NCBI GenBank assembly: GCA_003497765.1
Contig: DNNY01000111.1
Span: 1 to 8,135, forward strand
DNA: 8,135 nucleotides
Direction: 5' to 3'
Origin: Oceanospirillaceae bacterium
GTDB lineage: Bacteria; Pseudomonadota; Gammaproteobacteria; Pseudomonadales; Balneatricaceae
The position numbers were made by a program, and so were the translations under genes. The notes under the pieces were generated by a model. The model saw nothing but the letters and a program-made list of their open reading frames with translations. It did not search any database and was not told the DNA's origin. Positions 6,060-8,135 of the stretch are shown here, piece after piece (position 1 is the stretch's first letter; every line of letters begins with the position of its first letter).

Positions 6060-7493
6060 ATGGCCGCAAAGACACTTTACGATAAGCTTTGGGATGCGCA
6101 TTTAGTTCATCAACAAGAAGATGGTAGTTGCCTGATTTACATTGATCGTCACCTATTGCATGAAGTCACCTCACCACAAGCTTTTGAAGGCTTGCGTATA
6201 GCTGGCCGTAAACCATGGCGTATAGATACTAACCTTGCCACACCAGATCATAATGTGCCAACCACGACTCAGGAACGTTCTGAAGGTGTCAATGGTATTG
6301 CCGATCCGGTGTCAAAAATTCAGGTTATGACTTTAGGTGAAAACTGTGATCACTTTGGTATCACTGAGTTTAAGATGCAAGATGCTCGCCAAGGTATTGT
6401 CCATGTTGTAGGTCCAGAGCAGGGTGCTACCTTGCCCGGCATGACAGTAGTATGTGGTGATTCCCATACCGCCACTCATGGTGCTCTGGGTGCCTTGGCT
6501 CATGGTATTGGTACTTCAGAAGTAGAACATGTATTGGCTACCCAATGCCTGATTCAGAAGAAATCCAAAAATATGCTGGTCAAAGTTGATGGTATATTGG
6601 GTAAAGGCGTTACTGCTAAAGATGTAGTTTTGGCTATTATTGGTGAAATTGGTACTGCTGGTGGCACTGGTTATGCCATTGAATTTGCCGGACAAGTGTT
6701 TGCTGATATGTCTATGGAAGGTCGCATGACAGTCTGTAATATGGCCATTGAAGCAGGTGCTAGAGTTGGTATGGTAGCCGTTGACAAAACGACCATAGAC
6801 TATGTAAAAGGTCGTCCTTATGCACCTAAAGGTGAACAATGGGATATGGCTGTAGCCGCGTGGCAAGATCTGCATTCTGATGCTGATGCGGAGTTTGATC
6901 AAGTCGTGGTTATGGATGGTAGTAAGATTGCCCCGCAAGTGACTTGGGGTACGTCCCCAGAAATGGTGCTGCCAGTATCGGCACAGATTCCCAATCCAGC
7001 GACAGAGCAGGATCAAGTTAAAGCCAGTAGTATTGAACGGGCACTTGCATATATGGGTTTGCAAGCTGAGCAAGCCATTACGGATATTCAGTTAGATCGA
7101 GTATTTATTGGCTCTTGCACCAATAGTCGTATTGAAGATTTGCGGGCAGCAGCAGAAGTAGTTGCTGGCCATAAGGTCGCTGCAACGATCAAACAAGCGT
7201 TAGTCGTACCTGGTTCTGGTCTGGTAAAACAACAGGCTGAGGCGGAAGGTTTGGATAAGATTTTTGAAGCTGCCGGTTTGGAGTGGCGTGAACCTGGTTG
7301 TTCCATGTGTTTGGCCATGAATGCCGATAAATTAGGTGCTGGCGAACACTGTGCTTCAACCTCAAATCGCAACTTTGAAGGGCGCCAAGGCAATGGTGGT
7401 CGCACCCATTTAATGAGTCCTGAAATGGCAGCAGCCGCGGCTATTACCGGACATATTGTGGATGTTAGAGAATTTACTGGAGATCAATCATGA
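6060..7493 (+). CDS. leuC: 3-isopropylmalate dehydratase large subunit LeuC
   Basis: A 477-residue protein of the aconitase superfamily. With LeuD it isomerises 2-isopropylmalate to 3-isopropylmalate, the second step of leucine biosynthesis from 2-ketoisovalerate, in the cytoplasm. The three 4Fe-4S ligands are visible as C353 in GSCTNSR and C414/C417 in PGCSMC, matching Cys347, 407 and 410 of the 466-residue E. coli enzyme. The N-terminus ([16 protein letters not shown], then [19 protein letters not shown]) is near-identical in pattern to other LeuC proteins. [19 protein letters not shown] lies at about 137-155. The ATG has an AGGAGG 5 bp upstream. The stop codon overlaps the leuD start by 4 bp (ATGA), showing translational coupling. 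Nothing is missing or broken. leuB would be expected further right, outside the window. Confidence 0.98.
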   Translation: MAAKTLYDKLWDAHLVHQQEDGSCLIYIDRHLLHEVTSPQAFEGLRIAGRKPWRIDTNLATPDHNVPTTTQERSEGVNGIADPVSKIQVMTLGENCDHFGITEFKMQDARQGIVHVVGPEQGATLPGMTVVCGDSHTATHGALGALAHGIGTSEVEHVLATQCLIQKKSKNMLVKVDGILGKGVTAKDVVLAIIGEIGTAGGTGYAIEFAGQVFADMSMEGRMTVCNMAIEAGARVGMVAVDKTTIDYVKGRPYAPKGEQWDMAVAAWQDLHSDADAEFDQVVVMDGSKIAPQVTWGTSPEMVLPVSAQIPNPATEQDQVKASSIERALAYMGLQAEQAITDIQLDRVFIGSCTNSRIEDLRAAAEVVAGHKVAATIKQALVVPGSGLVKQQAEAEGLDKIFEAAGLEWREPGCSMCLAMNADKLGAGEHCASTSNRNFEGRQGNGGRTHLMSPEMAAAAAITGHIVDVREFTGDQS

Positions 7494-8135
7494 AGGCTTT
7501 TACACAGCATCAAGGCTTAGTTGGGCCAATGGATCGCGCAAATGTGGATACGGATATGATTATCCCCAAGCAATTTCTGAAATCCATTAAGCGCAGTGGC
7601 TTTGGCCCCAATTTGTTTGACGAGTTGCGCTATCTGGACGAGGGGCAGCCCGGTCAAGATTGCAGTCAACGTCCGCTCAATCCAGATTTTCCACTGAATT
7701 TGCCGCGCTACAGTGGCGCTAGTATTTTGCTAGCCCGAAAAAACTTTGGCTGTGGTTCCAGTCGCGAACATGCGCCTTGGGCATTGGAGGACTTCGGTTT
7801 TCGCGCAGTTATAGCGCCGAGTTATGCAGATATTTTTTACAACAACTGCTTTAAGAATGGTTTGCTTCCAGTGGTTTTGAGTGAGCAACAATTAGATGTG
7901 TTATTTGCAGAAATGTATGATCAAGAGGGCTATCAGTTAACTATCGACTTGGTTCAACAGAAAGTTGTGCGCCCCAACGGTGAAAGCTTTGATTTTGAGA
8001 TTGATCAGTTCCGCAAAGACTGCCTGATTCAGGGTTTGGATGAGATTGGTTTAACTTTGCAATCGACTCAGGATATTAAAGACTATGAAAAAACCCGCGC
8101 TGAGCAACAGCCATGGGTATTTGGAGCAATTAAAT
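7490..8135 (+). CDS. leuD: 3-isopropylmalate dehydratase small subunit LeuD, 3' end cut by the window
   Basis: The frame starts at the ATG overlapping the leuC stop and stays open to the right edge, giving 215 codons without a stop. LeuD is usually 200-216 residues, so almost the whole protein is present and the stop is probably within a few codons. It forms the swivelling substrate-recognition domain that closes over the LeuC iron-sulfur site. Visible motifs are [22 protein letters not shown] (about 9-30) and [13 protein letters not shown] (87-99), the diagnostic LeuD/aconitase-C signature. They are followed by [18 protein letters not shown] (about 112-129), typical of the family. Coupling by ATGA overlap implies one-to-one expression with leuC. 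Confidence 0.97.
   Translation, partial: MKAFTQHQGLVGPMDRANVDTDMIIPKQFLKSIKRSGFGPNLFDELRYLDEGQPGQDCSQRPLNPDFPLNLPRYSGASILLARKNFGCGSSREHAPWALEDFGFRAVIAPSYADIFYNNCFKNGLLPVVLSEQQLDVLFAEMYDQEGYQLTIDLVQQKVVRPNGESFDFEIDQFRKDCLIQGLDEIGLTLQSTQDIKDYEKTRAEQQPWVFGAIK

Noticed and set aside
6516..7073. 185-residue minus-strand open frame inside leuC
   Set aside because: It is antisense to well-conserved leuC, its translation is rich in His, Phe, Thr and Ser with no domain pattern, and it has no ribosome binding site; it is a shadow of leuC codon usage.
2..8135. A single operon or pathway linking the corrinoid genes with leuCD
   Set aside because: Orientation changes twice, each half has its own regulator, and leucine isomerisation has no known link to methyl transfer; simple adjacency is the better explanation.

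Overview
The window looks like chromosomal DNA of a gammaproteobacterium of moderate GC (low-to-mid forties per cent by eye), probably aerobic and perhaps marine or Pseudomonas/Oceanospirillales-like. The basis is a divergent LysR-type regulator next to leuC-leuD, as in pseudomonads, and an AraC-type regulator that strongly resembles the Pseudomonas glycine betaine regulator GbdR. The lineage is inferred from gene content, not from a marker gene.

Left part (1-4874): three plus-strand genes and one convergent regulator form part of a corrinoid- and tetrahydrofolate-dependent one-carbon (methyl-transfer) cluster. In order they are the 3' end of a MetF-like methylenetetrahydrofolate reductase, a methyltetrahydrofolate:corrinoid methyltransferase (pterin-binding TIM barrel, AcsE/MtgA type), and a RACo-type reductive activator of corrinoid proteins (2Fe-2S ferredoxin domain plus ASKHA ATPase). 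Facing them is a GlxA/GbdR-like DJ-1-AraC regulator. Together they suggest that a methylated amine or betaine is demethylated onto a cobalamin protein, the methyl group passes to tetrahydrofolate, and methyl-THF is oxidised to methylene-THF. The activator rescues Co(II) that forms by accidental oxidation. The corrinoid protein and the substrate-specific methyltransferase are not in the window; they would be expected upstream of position 1. A clear rho-independent terminator lies between the methyltransferase and the activator.

Right part (4996-8135): a LysR-type regulator is transcribed leftwards, divergently from leuC and leuD (isopropylmalate isomerase, leucine biosynthesis). leuC and leuD overlap by 4 bp, and leuD runs off the right edge with nearly its full length present. 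The 197-bp divergent region holds a perfect 15-bp LysR-type palindrome. It is centred about 65 bp upstream of the predicted leuC start site and overlaps the predicted promoter of the regulator itself, which is the classical layout of an activating, self-repressing LysR protein.

No RNA genes, insertion sequences, CRISPR arrays or prophage genes were seen. No non-coding stretch is longer than about 200 bases.
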